Shown here piece after piece: positions 46,571-57,393 of a stretch of DNA of 64,000 nucleotides. The notes under the pieces were generated by a model. The model worked only from the letters and a program-made list of their open reading frames with translations, was not told the origin of the DNA and made no database searches. Origin of the DNA: Isoetes taiwanensis (Eukaryota; Streptophyta; Lycopodiopsida; Isoetales; Isoetaceae); the NCBI GenBank assembly GCA_021234155.1, contig JAJEKV010000005.1:1933294-1997293 (forward strand). Direction: 5' to 3'. A program made the position numbers and the translations under genes. Each line of letters begins with the position of its first letter. Position 1 is the first letter of the stretch.

Positions 46571-47468
46571 GAGAGAATAAGGTACCGCTGAGAGAAGAGG
46601 AAGCGCCGATGAGATGTTGATGCGGCTTACGCCGCCTAAAATAGCGAACTCCCAACTGAGAATGGGCATGCGCCGCCGCATGCATGCAAATATGCATGCT
46701 CGCCCCATTCTAGAATGGCGATCCGATGTCTCCGGATCGATGGGATTCTAGAATGGGACTCACATGAAACCAACAAACCGCCCGAATACCAAAGGACTTC
46801 CTTACAAACTAGGATCGAGGACCAAGGTCACAGACGAAGGCTAAAGGCCTAAAAAGGACAAAGAAGAAAGAAACGCCAAATTGGCCAAACCAAGCGTGAA
46901 GAAGCCCTCCCCCGCCTCGGGAAACAATTCAAAGAGAATAAGGATGCTGAGAGAAGAGGAAGCCGATGAGAAGTCGGGCGTAAAACGCCGCCTAAAATAG
47001 CGAACTCCCAACCGTGAATCAGCATGCGCCCCCGCATGCAAACATGCATGCTCGTCCCCATTCTAGAATGGCGATCCGATGTCTCCGGATCGATGGGATT
47101 CTAGAATGGGACTCACATGAAACCAACAAACCCGCCAATACCAAAGGACTTCCTTACAAACTAGGATCGAGGGGACGAAGGTCACGGGGACGGAAGGCTA
47201 AAGGCCTAAAAAGGACAAAGAAGAAAGAAATGCCAATTGGCCAAACCAAGCAGAAGAAGCCCCTCCCCGCCTCGGGAAAAACAATTCAAAGAGAATAAGG
47301 TATGCTAGCGAGAGAAGAGGAAGCCCCGATGAGAAGTCGGCGGTAAAACGCCCCTAAAATAGCGAACTCCCAACCGAGAGCGGGCATGCGCCGCCGCATG
47401 CATGCAAAACATGCATGCTCGTCCCCATTTAGAATGGCGATCCGATGTCCTGGATCGATGGGATCCCG
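46571..47468. repeat. Tandem repeat of about 360 bp, roughly 2.5 copies
   Basis: AGAGAATAAGG-type unit starts lie at about 46571, 46931 and 47289. Each unit contains TAGCGAACTCCCAAC, GCATGCGCC with GCATGCA palindromes, and, in the full units, CATTCTAGAATG repeated on both sides of GATCCGATGTC. The copies differ by small indels at CG-rich sites. The array ends abruptly just before the first recognisable exon of the ParB-MTase gene. Confidence 0.88.
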
Positions 47469-47488
47469 GAAGGGCAAGTTCAAGTCCG

Positions 47489-50400
47489 ATGATTATTACC
47501 TGGGGCGAAATTATAAGCCTTGTTGCTACAGAGAACGATGATGAAGTTTTAATGCAGTGCAACCATGACAAGGGCCCCGTCTACTATGTTCTGAATACTA
47601 GAATGCTTAGAATAAGCATGTGCAAGCCTAAAGACGTGCACGATTACATTGCGGACAATTACAAGAACGGCTTTGTAAGTTATTCTTAGTTGCTTTCCGT
47701 ATAAATTTATACCGTCATTCTCTTAACTTAACCCTGCATTACGTGACGTAGTAGAAATTTTGATGTCGCGAGGTACTTGTCTGACGAAAAAGTGTTGGTC
47801 AAGGGTCTATGGTACCCCCGTAATATCGAAGAGGAAGTAGTAGAGGAAGAGGAAGAGGAAGAGGAAGAGGAAGAGGAAGAGGAGGAACCAGTCAACACAA
47901 AGGGAAAGGGTAGGAAGCATTCCCTGGTATTAGATACACAGCCTCCTACCAAGAAAAAGTCTAGAATCACAAAGCCCTTGACTATAGACGAGTCGCCAGG
48001 CTCTTCGTATGGCTCCCGGAGCAGATATCGTTGTGAAGCCCGCAGATAAGTCGAGTGCTATTCTCAAGCGGGTTAATGAAACCAAACTGCTCAAGCAGAC
48101 CATTTCTTTGACACTAAGCACTATTAAGAGGCCGGGTCAGAGTGCTTCAGGTCCGAAAGTTGTACGCGGCACATGTGGCTATCCTTAAGCAAAGAATGAG
48201 AAGGAATCCTCATGCCCATGTGTCGCCACTAGTTGTGATGGTGGGCCGGGTCGCTTACAACCAATTAAAAGAAAAAGGCAGATTTCAAGATTACACCTAT
48301 TATGTTCTTGGAGGCACACATAGTTATAAAACAAGAAAAGAACTTTCAAAAGAAGAAAGCCGTAATGAAGTCTGGAAGAGCGTGGAAGCACATATCTATG
48401 TGGGGGTGACAGACGAAGAGGCAAAAGTCATTGCCGTGAGTCACAATCTCGACAATGACTTTAGACTAAAGATGAGCCTAATAGACAAGATTCGCCTTCA
48501 TGCAAGAAGAGCGTGGATTTCAAAGAAGTGCATGGAGATCGACTTCAAAAACAAAAGAACAAGCTTCAAGAGCTTCGAAGCCTGTGTGACAGAGTTTGCC
48601 TCGCTTATGATTCGGATAAGAAACCCATTATGGGCTGTCAAACAATACGATAACTACTTTCATTTCGCCGAGATGGTCAAGTAAGTAAAAGCTTCAATTC
48701 AATCTTTTGTAGTATGTTTAGCGTGGTTAGAAGCTTGTAATAGCCTAGTGACGGTATAAATTTATACCGTGTCCGGGCGCGGTATAAATACCGCTGCCGC
48801 ACCTGTATAAATTTATACCGTTTGAGTCAGCCGCGCCCATCCTCTTACGCCATTCAACACTAAACTTCGCTTGACCATTTACGGTGTGGGATCTTCAAGA
48901 GAGAATTTTTTGTATGTTCGAAGATGGGGAGCTCAAAGAACAAGCTAGGGACGCAGGAAAGAAACCAAAGAAAGGTGGTGAATCAAAACAAAAAAATATG
49001 AGCATTGTACCACGGACGCAGCTTCTGGTCTTAAAAAGCAAAGAAATATTTGTTCACCGTTGGAAAAAGTAGTTGCCAAAGAATTCACATTAGACGAGAT
49101 GGCCAAGGAAGCTAAAACGTAAGCCTCACTTGCTATGCCATGTTTTTTCTACCTTTTTGTCTTACAATATTTTTCCCTTTGCGAGTCGAAAGACATTGTC
49201 ACTTGCCGTGCCGAGTTAATGAAGCGACTCAACCTAGAAGATCGGGAGGAGTGCAAACTTTTGTACCCAAGTTGCACCACGCGGTATCATCGAGAGCACG
49301 CAGCTAACTTCATTAATTTTGGGTAAGTTTTGCAAAAATATGTTATGTGTTTGTGCCTTTGTCTCACATTACTCTTACGTAACAAGAAGAAGGGCTACCA
49401 ACCCCGATTTTTAAACCTGGTTCAGTAGGGCCAAGGAAGAGAGGCAAAGGCTTAAGGCAATTGAAACGGGGTAGAGAGGTCGCCACTTCCAGTTTTGACT
49501 GTACATATGAATATGTAGCAAAATAACAGGGGGTTCCAGGGGGATTTGATATAGATATAATTCTTGAAACCATAGACCATATCCCTAAAACAATTCAATG
49601 GGTTATTATAAAAAAAAAAAAAGTTTAGAATATGTAGCAAAATAACGGGGGTTCCGGGGGATTTGATATAGATATAATTCTTGAAACCATAGACCATATC
49701 CCTAAAACAATTCAATGGGTTATTATAAAAAAAAAAAAAAAACATAGATTTAAGATAAAAAATAGTCACATTAGCTCACTAGTTAGATTGGTTAAAGTAG
49801 TCTTATTAGGATATTGAGTTATTTTAGTAGAGGTTGAATCCCCCGTATTTCATATTCTAAAAGCTTAAATGAAACCCAAATAGAGGCACGATATACCATC
49901 AAAACCTTAGGCAAACTTCGATTCGACATCTTAAAATCATAGGCGCCCCCAATCATAATTGAGCATAATCGAAACGAGAGGTGTCCATAGAGGCTCCAAC
50001 ATACCGTCTGGGCCGTAGGATTGACAGATCCGACGACTGTGGTAGTCCAGGGTGCACCTCGTTTAGAATATGTAGCAAAATAACAGGGGGTTCCAGGGGG
50101 ATTTGATATAGATATAATTCTTGAAACCATAGACCATATCCCTAAAACAATTCAATGGGTTATTATAAAAAAAAACATAGATTTAAGATAAAAAATAGTC
50201 ACATTAGCTCACTAGTTAGATTGGTTAAAGTAGTCTTATTAGGACATTGAGTTATTTTAGTAGAGGTTCGAATCCCCGTATTTCATATTCTAAAAGCTTA
50301 AATGAAACCGTATAGAGGCACGATATACCATCAAAACCTTAGGCAAACTCGTATTCGACATCTTAAAATCATAGGCGTCCCCAATCATAATTGAGCATAA

Positions 50401-51776
50401 TCGAAACGAGAGGTGTCCAGAGGCTCCAACATACAGTCTGGGCCGTAGGATTGACAGATCCGACGACTGTGGTAGTCCAGGGTGCACCTCGTTTAGAAAG
50501 ATTTACCACATTTGGTCAGGACGTCCAGTACAGGGTTGTTGAGGGTGATTGTACAAGGCTGGGGACTCTTTTAGACAAGCAAAATTTTACATTATGTATT
50601 GCAGATATTCCTTATGGATTTAAAATAAAGGATAGCGCTTTTGATGAGGAGGCTTTTCACTCCGCGTGCAAGTCCGGCTCTTTCTGGATGGCCTAAAAGA
50701 AGTCACGACATCTCAAAAACCGGAGGGTCATCATTTTTCATTCACCTTCGATCGACAGTGTGCTTAAACCTATGGGAACGGGCCCTCAGAACGCAGGCTT
50801 TGAAAACTCAAGTTTGGTAAGCTTTTTACAATTAACGCTTTTGTTTTACTTCGGTAACTCCACGGTATAAATTTATACCACATCTGCCTTAAGGTTTAAA
50901 TTTTAAAGGTCGGAACAACCGTGGTATAAATTTATACAACAAGCAATGTTCAGATAAATTTATAATGACTTGCCGCCGTATAAATTTATACAAACAAGGC
51001 AACCGTTGTATAAGTTTATACCGCCACACTACCGGGCTAACTTATTTTCCTTGTTTTTTTTTTACTAATTTCTAATTGCTGTATTGCTTGGCAAGCTTAA
51101 AACAAACGTCAAGGGTCATGGTGGTGGTCCGCGCTTAGTGAGTCAAGCTTTCGAGCATTTTCATATAGGTTTTTACAACAAGTACACCAAAAAACCATGA
51201 TTCATTTTAACACGCATAATGAGAAGACTCCTCCCAATGCATTTCGGGTTCCAGCCGTTCTACGTAAATTAAGAGACCCACAAAATGACAAGGCTGTGGT
51301 GTGTCCCATTATCAGAAGCCACAGCGTCTTATTAATAATTTGATACAGTGGTTTTCTCGCCCTGGAGACTGGATCTTGGATGCCTTTTCCCGGATCGCAC
51401 CACGCCAGCCGCTTTAAGCTGTGGCCGCAATGTCGCCTCAACGACATAGACCCAGATAAAAAGTTTCATCGTGACCGTGATAAGCTCTTGTGAATCCTTT
51501 CCCCCATGAAAACGAGAGCCGAGCCAAGAACGGCAGCTGATGCTAAGGGCACTTACACGTAAATACATCCTCCACTTACGTGAAGAAGAGATGAAGAGGT
51601 GGAGTTTGTCGACTTGGAGCCTGTGGTGCCCGAGCCAGAGAAATCGCCTAGGCCAGTAGGTCTGGAATCAGAAGGAGGCGTCTCTGCTGTTATAAGCTCG
51701 CAAGAGCCAGATCCTAAGGGGAACGAGAGTCCTGTGGACTGGGAAGAGCCATCTTTCCCACCTCTGGTATAAATTT
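47489..51776 (+). pseudogene. ParB-like/DNA methyltransferase fusion gene of E1
   Basis: Exon traces with GT donors: 47489-47674; about 47768-48680, with a poly-Glu run at 47834-47885, then the ParB-N-like core YYVLGGTHSYKTRKELSKEE, IYVGVTDEEAKVIAVSHNLD and FRLKMSLIDKIRLHARRAWI; about 48876-49118; about 49190-49322; about 49400-49480; 50491-50816, with methyltransferase motif IV as LCIADIPYGFK (DIPY); and about 51096-51560, with NNLIQWFSRPGDWILDAF and a motif I region (DAF...RTTPAALSCGRNVA, then DIDPDKKF). An acidic tail runs to about 51776. Order IV before I is that of beta-type N6-adenine/N4-cytosine enzymes. ParB-N fused to such enzymes is known from bacteria and phages. Frameshifts near 48010, 48150, 50690 and 51385, and a retroposon insertion, disrupt it. 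The introns carry the E1 palindrome. Confidence 0.72.
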
Positions 51777-51790
51777 ATACAGACAGAGTT
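47694..51790. repeat. E1 palindromes within ParB-MTase introns and tail
   Basis: Copies lie at about 47699, 48753, 48778 (shortened), 48802, 50861, 50919, 50952, 50976, 51008 and 51767, all in intron positions except the last, which overlaps the end of the open frame (CTCTGGTATAA, where the palindrome supplies the TAA). None is seen within the recognisable domains. Confidence 0.9.
49509..50490. mobile_element. tRNA-derived SINE-like repeat, about 2.3 tandem copies
   Basis: A partial unit (49509-49622) and two full units (49623-50060, 50061-50490) share GAATATGTAGCAAAATAAC, an A-run of 8-15 bases, TTAGCTCACTAGTTAGATTGG (A-box-like) and GGTTCGAATCCCC (B-box-like, intact at 50264; GGTTGAATCC at 49832). 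The tail ends GGGTGCACCTCGTTTAG. The A and B boxes about 60 bp apart suggest RNA polymerase III promotion. The array interrupts the ParB-MTase gene between two exon traces. Confidence 0.7.
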
Positions 51791-52220
51791 CTTAACCACT
51801 TTCATTGTAAACTATGTGCTAAGTAATATTATAATTTATTTTGATGAAGATTTTTAAACTGAAAGCTTTGTCTCTCTAACAATGCTTAATTGAAACAACT
51901 CTTTCTTGCTCCAGGATTTCACACTCTTTGTCTTTCCAATGTTTGACTTTTTTAGTACTTCTATTAAGCTTGCAAAAAAACAATCTATATTTCCTTCTGT
52001 TTTTAACAATAAATACTTACTGAGTTATCAAAATTAATGTCTCTCTCCTCAAAACAAGCATTTTTTTTTGCCCTCTTTTAAAAATGAAAAGGCTTTAAAA
52101 ATGTTGCTTTTTTGGGGGTATCCCGAATGCTAATTGCTCAACAATCTATTTTGCTCCCTATTTTGTGTGTTTTTTTTAAGTTTTCAATTTTTATAAAGGA
52201 ATCTTTCAAACGCACTTCTT
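51791..52220. other. E1 right subterminal non-coding region
   Basis: AT-rich with no coding region seen. GGAATCTTTC at about 52198 mirrors the left subterminal GAAAGATTCC. Confidence 0.5.
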
Positions 52221-52250
52221 AAATAAGTGCGTTTCATTTTAAACCTTGTT
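52221..52250 (-). repeat. E1 right terminal inverted repeat
   Basis: On the minus strand it begins AACAAGGTTTAAAATG and ends ACGCACTTATTT. Followed on the plus strand by TAAT (52251-52254). Confidence 0.88.
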
Positions 52251-52582
52251 TAATGCCAACTCCTAATTGTGGACTCAGGAATACCAAATTCTCTACCTGC
52301 TCCTCTTATGCTTATCTCATTCTTCTCAATGAGATCCAAGGCTGTCTTCATGTCTTCCTCAGTCCATTTAGCTCTTTCCTTTCTCAAATAAACCCCTTCA
52401 TTCCTACTGTTGCCTTCTCCGATCTTCCTCCTCTTAGTCTTCTTCTTGGCTGCAACACGCTTGGATCCCCCTGCAATTGCAGATTTGAGTGCTTGGCCAT
52501 CGTTTGCTCTCTTCTGAACCATGCTTAACACTTTGGTTGTCTGAGTGACAAGCAAGGTGGTGGCCAAGTGAAATGAACCCAT
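52251..52582 (-). pseudogene. Pogo-like transposase, N-terminal part (psq-type HTH)
   Basis: Begins with the ATG at 52582. After a Lys-rich stretch (AAKKKTKRRK) it carries KWTEEDMKTALDLIEKNEIS, then GAGREFGIPESTIRSWH, the psq-type helix-turn-helix of pogo/CENP-B-like transposases that recognises the transposon ends. It stops exactly at E1: removing E1 and one TAAT repeat joins ...IRSWH in frame to YGRVNKKQGKHP at 36437. A possible splice acceptor lies just upstream of the ATG (AACCAG then GTTTGAG). Confidence 0.85.
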
Positions 52583-52612
52583 CGAGGAAGCTCAAACCTG
52601 GTTAAGACAAAG

Positions 52613-52643
52613 AACCATCATTCAATTAAATTGGGTTTATGCC
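52613..52643 (+). repeat. E2 left terminal inverted repeat
   Basis: Begins AACCATCATTCAATTAAATT. Preceded by AAAG (52609-52612). Confidence 0.85.
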
Positions 52644-52812
52644 TTAATTTTGAGACAAATTTCATATTGCATGTTTTTAGTAGCATATTCAAATTCACAC
52701 ATTTCACCTCAAAATTATGAAAACCTAATATCATGTTATTTACAAAATAGTCAATATTTCACAATATAGCACCATATCATAAAAACGTGATAACAAAAAT
52801 TTACATAGTTAT

Positions 52813-55589
52813 TCAACTTTCTTCAAGCACCCCCAATGATGTCATAGCCTTCTTCCTGACATCCTGAGGTATTGTAATTCTCGCATTTCTAGCTGGAATA
52901 GTGTTTGGAGTCCATGAGTACAAAACACTTTCATAGTCTAGCCAAAGATCGGGATCACTCTCGGTTCTCCTCCATTTCTTTGTCCAACAACTGAAAGTAC
53001 CTTTCTTTATCCGACACGCTGGTCAACCCGATGCATCGACACCACCATTCCACCCGCACATGGTTGAAGTTAATATTACCTTCTTCTTTGCAAATATCGA
53101 GATAGTGAACCCCAACCACACCGGATATGTATCTAAATCTGGCGGCTTTACTACCACAAATTGGTGGCATTCCAAGTCGATTGGAAGGTTCATAAGCATC
53201 CATGCCTAGAAACTTTGGCCTATTGTTCTTAGGACCAACATAGTGTTTGTCGAAGGAGGAGGAGCATATTGCTTGCGAATGCTACTTACAAAGTGTCATC
53301 AAAATCCTCAAAGACCCGCTAAGGTCTTCCACCTAGTTTTAGGCAACCACCCTTCTTTCAATTCATCCGAGGGATGTGTCTATCTCCCCAATAGGTTAAT
53401 CACCTTCTTCGATAGAAGCCACCAAGGCACGGTTGGTGTCATCTCGGATTGGTTTTGCCAATGCTTTATATAGTCTTGGATTCCTTCCTTAGTCAATCCC
53501 AATTGCTTCACTTCTTCAGTAGGTTTTAAAGCTTTTGGTTGACCTAGAGGTATCATAGGCTTGCCATTCTCATCTCTACGCCCATATTTCCTCCCTCCTC
53601 TCCACTCATCCTCTGAAGGTCTCATCTTCCATTGGAAGATTGGAATCCCATCTCTCACTCAAAAAGTGAACTGCTAGAGGCCTGAATGACCTTCAAGATC
53701 CAATGTATAACCATCCACAAAGCTCTTCCAATCGGGCACTTCTTCTATAAGAGAAGCTATAGGGTTTGGAGTAGTGCATTCATGCAAGATTTCCATTAGC
53801 CTAGGAAAGTTTGTTTTGCTTTAGTATACAACTATATTTGCCAAATAATGCATCCACATCCTCGTGGGTATGCCCGGCATAAGAAACCTTAAATTAACTC
53901 TTTCAAATATCCCCACAAATTGTTAAGTAGGATAGGAAAGAAAACATCCACTGTTCTTATTTTGGCCAAGACAATTATCAAGTTGCAAGAGAAACCTTTT
54001 GGGTAGATCTTGAGGTTTAGCACGTGAAGTTGAAGCTCCAACATGTTCATTAGACCCATGCTTCCTAAACCTTGCCTTGTTGAACTTTTCAATATTGTTA
54101 GGGTTCCCATCTAACAATGCTCTATGTAGTGCCCAAATTTGTAAGGTCCTGGAGGTGACCATTGTATCCATTTTCATAGTTTCTCAAACACCTCATGATA
54201 CTCCCAATATGAAAATCTGGACCATCACTCCACAACTCTAAACTAAAATGGCCATAGTAGGTTTGATTTTGCCCATGCAAGATTGCCCCCTCATTGAGAT
54301 TTGTAAAGGGTATGATCTTCCACATGACTTTGGTATGTACTTGAATTGTGGAAGACAAGTCTTTTGTTGGTCCATCTTGTCATGTATAATACATAAATAG
54401 TTATTGGGTTCCAATGCGGATAAAGTCCTCCACCTCCAATAACATGATCTACATGATAGTTGGTCACCATATGGTCCTTCATATGCTCCCTTATCCTAGC
54501 CCTTTGACTAGGTTGCACAGGTTTATCAAGAGTCTCCTTCAACTTTAGCACATAAATTGTACTTTTGCAAAGTTGTTTGAAGTTGCTATGGTGACTTGAT
54601 TGAAATGCTTCTTCCATAACCTACTAAAGCTAGGTTGGGATATTGGAAGAATTCCCAATTCTCGAAGTAGGGAATTCACTTCTTCCAAAATACTCTTTTG
54701 AGTACAATGTGATGGCAATCTTTTCTCAACAACTGCTCTTCCCTTTTCATCCCTTCTACTTTTGTGTGGCATAGACTCGCATTGAAATCAATATATTTTT
54801 CAAATATCTCCCCGGGCAGCCAAGGTCCTAGTTGTTGGTCTCAACAAACCATTATTTCCATGTAAAGCAATCCTGTTCCCCTCTGCCTGTTTTTTTTGCC
54901 AATTATGCCATGAAGAAGTTGGAATTGCATGGATACTCTGCCATGCTTTTGCACATATCCATTTGCCTAGCAAAGGGTATCTTTTTTTGCTTGGGTTTCT
55001 TTCATCTTGAAGTGCATGCTCAAGATTGTGTACATGTAGGTCCTCCTCTCATCAACAAATTGTACTCTTGAAAAAATGGCTCTTGCTTCCACCAATTGTT
55101 CTATTGTAAAGAATTGCATACAAGCACTCCAACAACAATGGAGCCCCTAACCTTCACCATTGTCTCACGCTTGGTGTCACTAATCAACTTGGCTATTTTG
55201 CTAGGATAATGTCTCGGCAACTGATATTTCTCCCCTTTTGCCTAGGTTTAGAGTTCCAACTACCAATGGATCAATATCAAGACAATCATTGTCCCCAACA
55301 ACCTCGGGCTCGGAAAAATATAATCCTCCACAAATTGAACACTACTTATAGGCCATGCCATGATGCAAGGAACCTCCAATTGCTTGACACAACCAAAACA
55401 TTCCTTGTCACCCAAACCTTTACCTTTCCAGGTTGTCTTCCAACATCGAAAATTGCAATACCAATATTGTCTTCCCCCTAGCCTTTCATCATTAACGGCC
55501 TTGACCGGGGATCCGCTAGCACAATGACTCATTGGCCTACTATTTCCTTGTTGCACTTGTGCATGATTCTCACCTTCTTGTTCCTCCAT
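52813..55589 (-). pseudogene. DUF7869-like protein of E2, proposed transposase
   Basis: From 55589 down: an N-terminal Cys-containing part, then the 54545-54772 frame (MPHKSRRDEKGRAVVEKRLP, QPSFSRLWKKHFNQVTI), a KETLDKPVQPSQRARIREH segment, KMDQQKTCLPQF (about 54350-54380), LLQLDNCLGQNKN (about 53960-53995), MPGHTHEDVDALFGKY (about 53835-53880), a W- and K-rich domain (53380-53658) and a final VRKKAMTSLGVLEES before a stop at 52813. The three hallmark blocks are cleaner than in E1. The acidic residues of DG.DQ, QLDN and HED.D could form an RNase-H-like triad (inference). About six frame changes interrupt it, some possibly introns. It ends about 200 bp from the left terminus. Confidence 0.75.
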
Positions 55590-56139
55590 TGCACCCTACT
55601 ATAGAGGACTAATTGTTTTTCTTCAACATTCTTGCTAAGAGTTGGCTTTTCATTGATATTGCTCTTTTCAATATGTTGCACACCATCTTGAGTTGGAGAG
55701 GCACCATTGACCTAGGCAAATTGCACCCTTTTTAGTCAATGAGTAGGAAAAAATTATTACACCATAAGATAAAAAAAGTACGTACATTTATGGAATATGT
55801 AGAGGTAAATCAAATTTTTTTAAAAGTAAGAAATGCCTTGGAAATAGGTTTAATATAATAATAACAATGGGCATAAACGAAATCATTTAAAACAAGAATT
55901 TTCGTGGCAACAACAAGGAAATGACATTTATATAAATATATCCTAATTTTAATTATCGAAAATTTGGATATATGATTACGAAAAGACATATAGCTGATAG
56001 ACGTGAGAATTTATTATCCATAATAATATACCCTAGATGATATAGCTGGCGGGAATTTCGTACGCCTGGCGTGTTATTTGAGGCAATAAATTATTCACGC
56101 TAATTTCTAATTAACCCTATATAAATCCGGTTCACGCTC
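55590..56139. other. E2 central non-coding region
   Basis: AT-rich with no gene recognised. It contains an E2-type palindrome (ACGCCTGGCGTG, about 56064). Confidence 0.5.
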
Positions 56140-56179
56140 TCAAGACCTCCATTCTGTCCAAATTTTTTTTTCTGCCCGC

Positions 56180-56465
56180 CATGAAGCGTTCAGCCTCAGC
56201 GCTCGAACTTCATGAAGAACCCGAGGTCTCGTCATAGATTTTCTTGCCCACCCCATAGATTTTCTTGCCCAATTCTCCTCTGATTCCTCCTCTGATGAAG
56301 AGGAGGAGGAGGAGGAATTGGACATGGAAGAGGAGGAGATGTCCTCTCAAGAGCACATGACCGCTCTGCTTCAGGGTTGGCTTGACCCTGAAACAGAGAA
56401 TGAAATCTCTGAGGAGGAGGAGGAGGAAGAGGAGGAGGAGGCAGGAGGAGGAGGAGGAAACTTAT
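56180..56465 (+). CDS. Small acidic low-complexity protein, broken
   Basis: An ATG at 56180 opens MKRSASALELHEEPEVSS and a stop; an in-register acidic continuation (SSDEEEEEELDMEEEEMSS, HMTALLQGWLDPETEN, then a Glu run) follows after a duplicated CATAGATTTTCTTGCCC unit that introduces the stop. No known domain. It lies in the divergent centre of E2 and may be a third element gene or a 5' exon. Confidence 0.35.
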
Positions 56466-56947
56466 CTATCTGTACAGTTTTTTTTTTCTCCCTCTCTGCT
56501 GAATGCACGCCGGCGTATAGTTTTTCCTCCTATAGCAGTTTACAGTTTACACCGGAAGTGCAAACAATTTTATCCCTACTTTCAACTTTTACGCTAAACA
56601 CGCCGGGCGTGTCTCTTAGTTTCTCAATATTGATACTCCGCTCACTTCCTATTGATAGATGCCAAGTTACATTAATCACCCGTTGGTGGCGAAGATGCAT
56701 TGGAATTACATTTGGGCCAAGAATCACACAGCCCCGCTCCAGTTTCGCTCCAATCTCCAAATCCGTTGAACCGCACCGAGCACCGAACCGGGCCGAGCAC
56801 CCGCCTTGCAACCCATGGAGTACTTGGATCAAGTAATGATGATGGCAAAAGAGAGCGCGGGGCAATGATAGATCCGGGCTCGGGGCCCTTGCAATCGCAT
56901 CTGAGGCTGGCCCTCTTATCTAATCACTTCGAGAATGCAGACATGCA

Positions 56948-57286
56948 TTGATCGAGAGTGAATCTCGCATTCGTCGCTCGAGATTCAAAATGAGGAGCCA
57001 ACGTTTCTTAGTGGTTAGCCTCTATGCCCGGATGCCCCAACACGAACCACTACCACAGGCGGTATACGATGCAATGGAGATGGCTCAACCAATGGAACCA
57101 CTACCAAGAGCGCTTATAATGATGCATTGGAGGTTCAACCAATGGAGCAGGAGGAGGAGCGGGAGGTGGAGGTGGAGCAAAGGGGAGGTGGAGCTAGAGC
57201 CCGGTGTTTTTGCCGGGTTTTACCCGACCGAGTTCACTATGCCCAGCTATGGAAATGGGAGTATCGATAGCCCAACTACTCAGTAG
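56948..57286 (+). CDS. Unrecognised open frame with 51-bp internal repeat
   Basis: An uninterrupted frame of 112 codons. The units EPLPQAVYDAMEMAQPM and EPLPRALIMMHWRFNQW derive from a 51-bp duplication (about 57050-57150). No domain recognised; it could be an exon of an E2 gene. Confidence 0.3.
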   Translation: MIESESRIRRSRFKMRSQRFLVVSLYARMPQHEPLPQAVYDAMEMAQPMEPLPRALIMMHWRFNQWSRRRSGRWRWSKGEVELEPGVFAGFYPTEFTMPSYGNGSIDSPTTQ

Positions 57287-57393
57287 ACTAGGCTTGAAAC
57301 AATAGTCTGGGATATTGTCTGGTTTATCCAGTTTATCCAGATTATATACAATTGTAAACTTTTTCCAATGAATACAACAAATTTTGTCTACTT

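Larger units (their letters stand above)
36441..52250. mobile_element. E1: 15.8-kb TIR transposon with DUF7869-like and ParB-MTase genes
   Basis: The termini at 36441-36470 and 52221-52250 are inverted repeats identical at 28 of 30 positions: AACAA, one variable base, GTTTAAAATG, one variable base, AACGCACTTATTT. A further GAAAGATTCC is shared about 30 bp inside. TAAT flanks both sides (36437-36440, 52251-52254), and removing E1 plus one TAAT restores the host transposase frame. Inside are a minus-strand DUF7869-like gene on the left, a plus-strand ParB-methyltransferase gene on the right, an SMO2 fragment, tandem repeats and about 25 copies of a private palindrome. No polymerase B, retroviral-type integrase or helicase was seen. 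The superfamily is unassigned. Confidence 0.87.

Noticed and set aside
50203-50282. Functional tRNA gene
   Set aside because: A and B boxes are present but no acceptor stem or complete cloverleaf can be formed by eye; it belongs to a repeated SINE-like unit.
36441-52250. Polinton/Maverick-type element because of its size
   Set aside because: No family-B DNA polymerase, retroviral-type integrase, packaging ATPase or capsid trace was seen, and the flanking duplication is 4 bp rather than 6.
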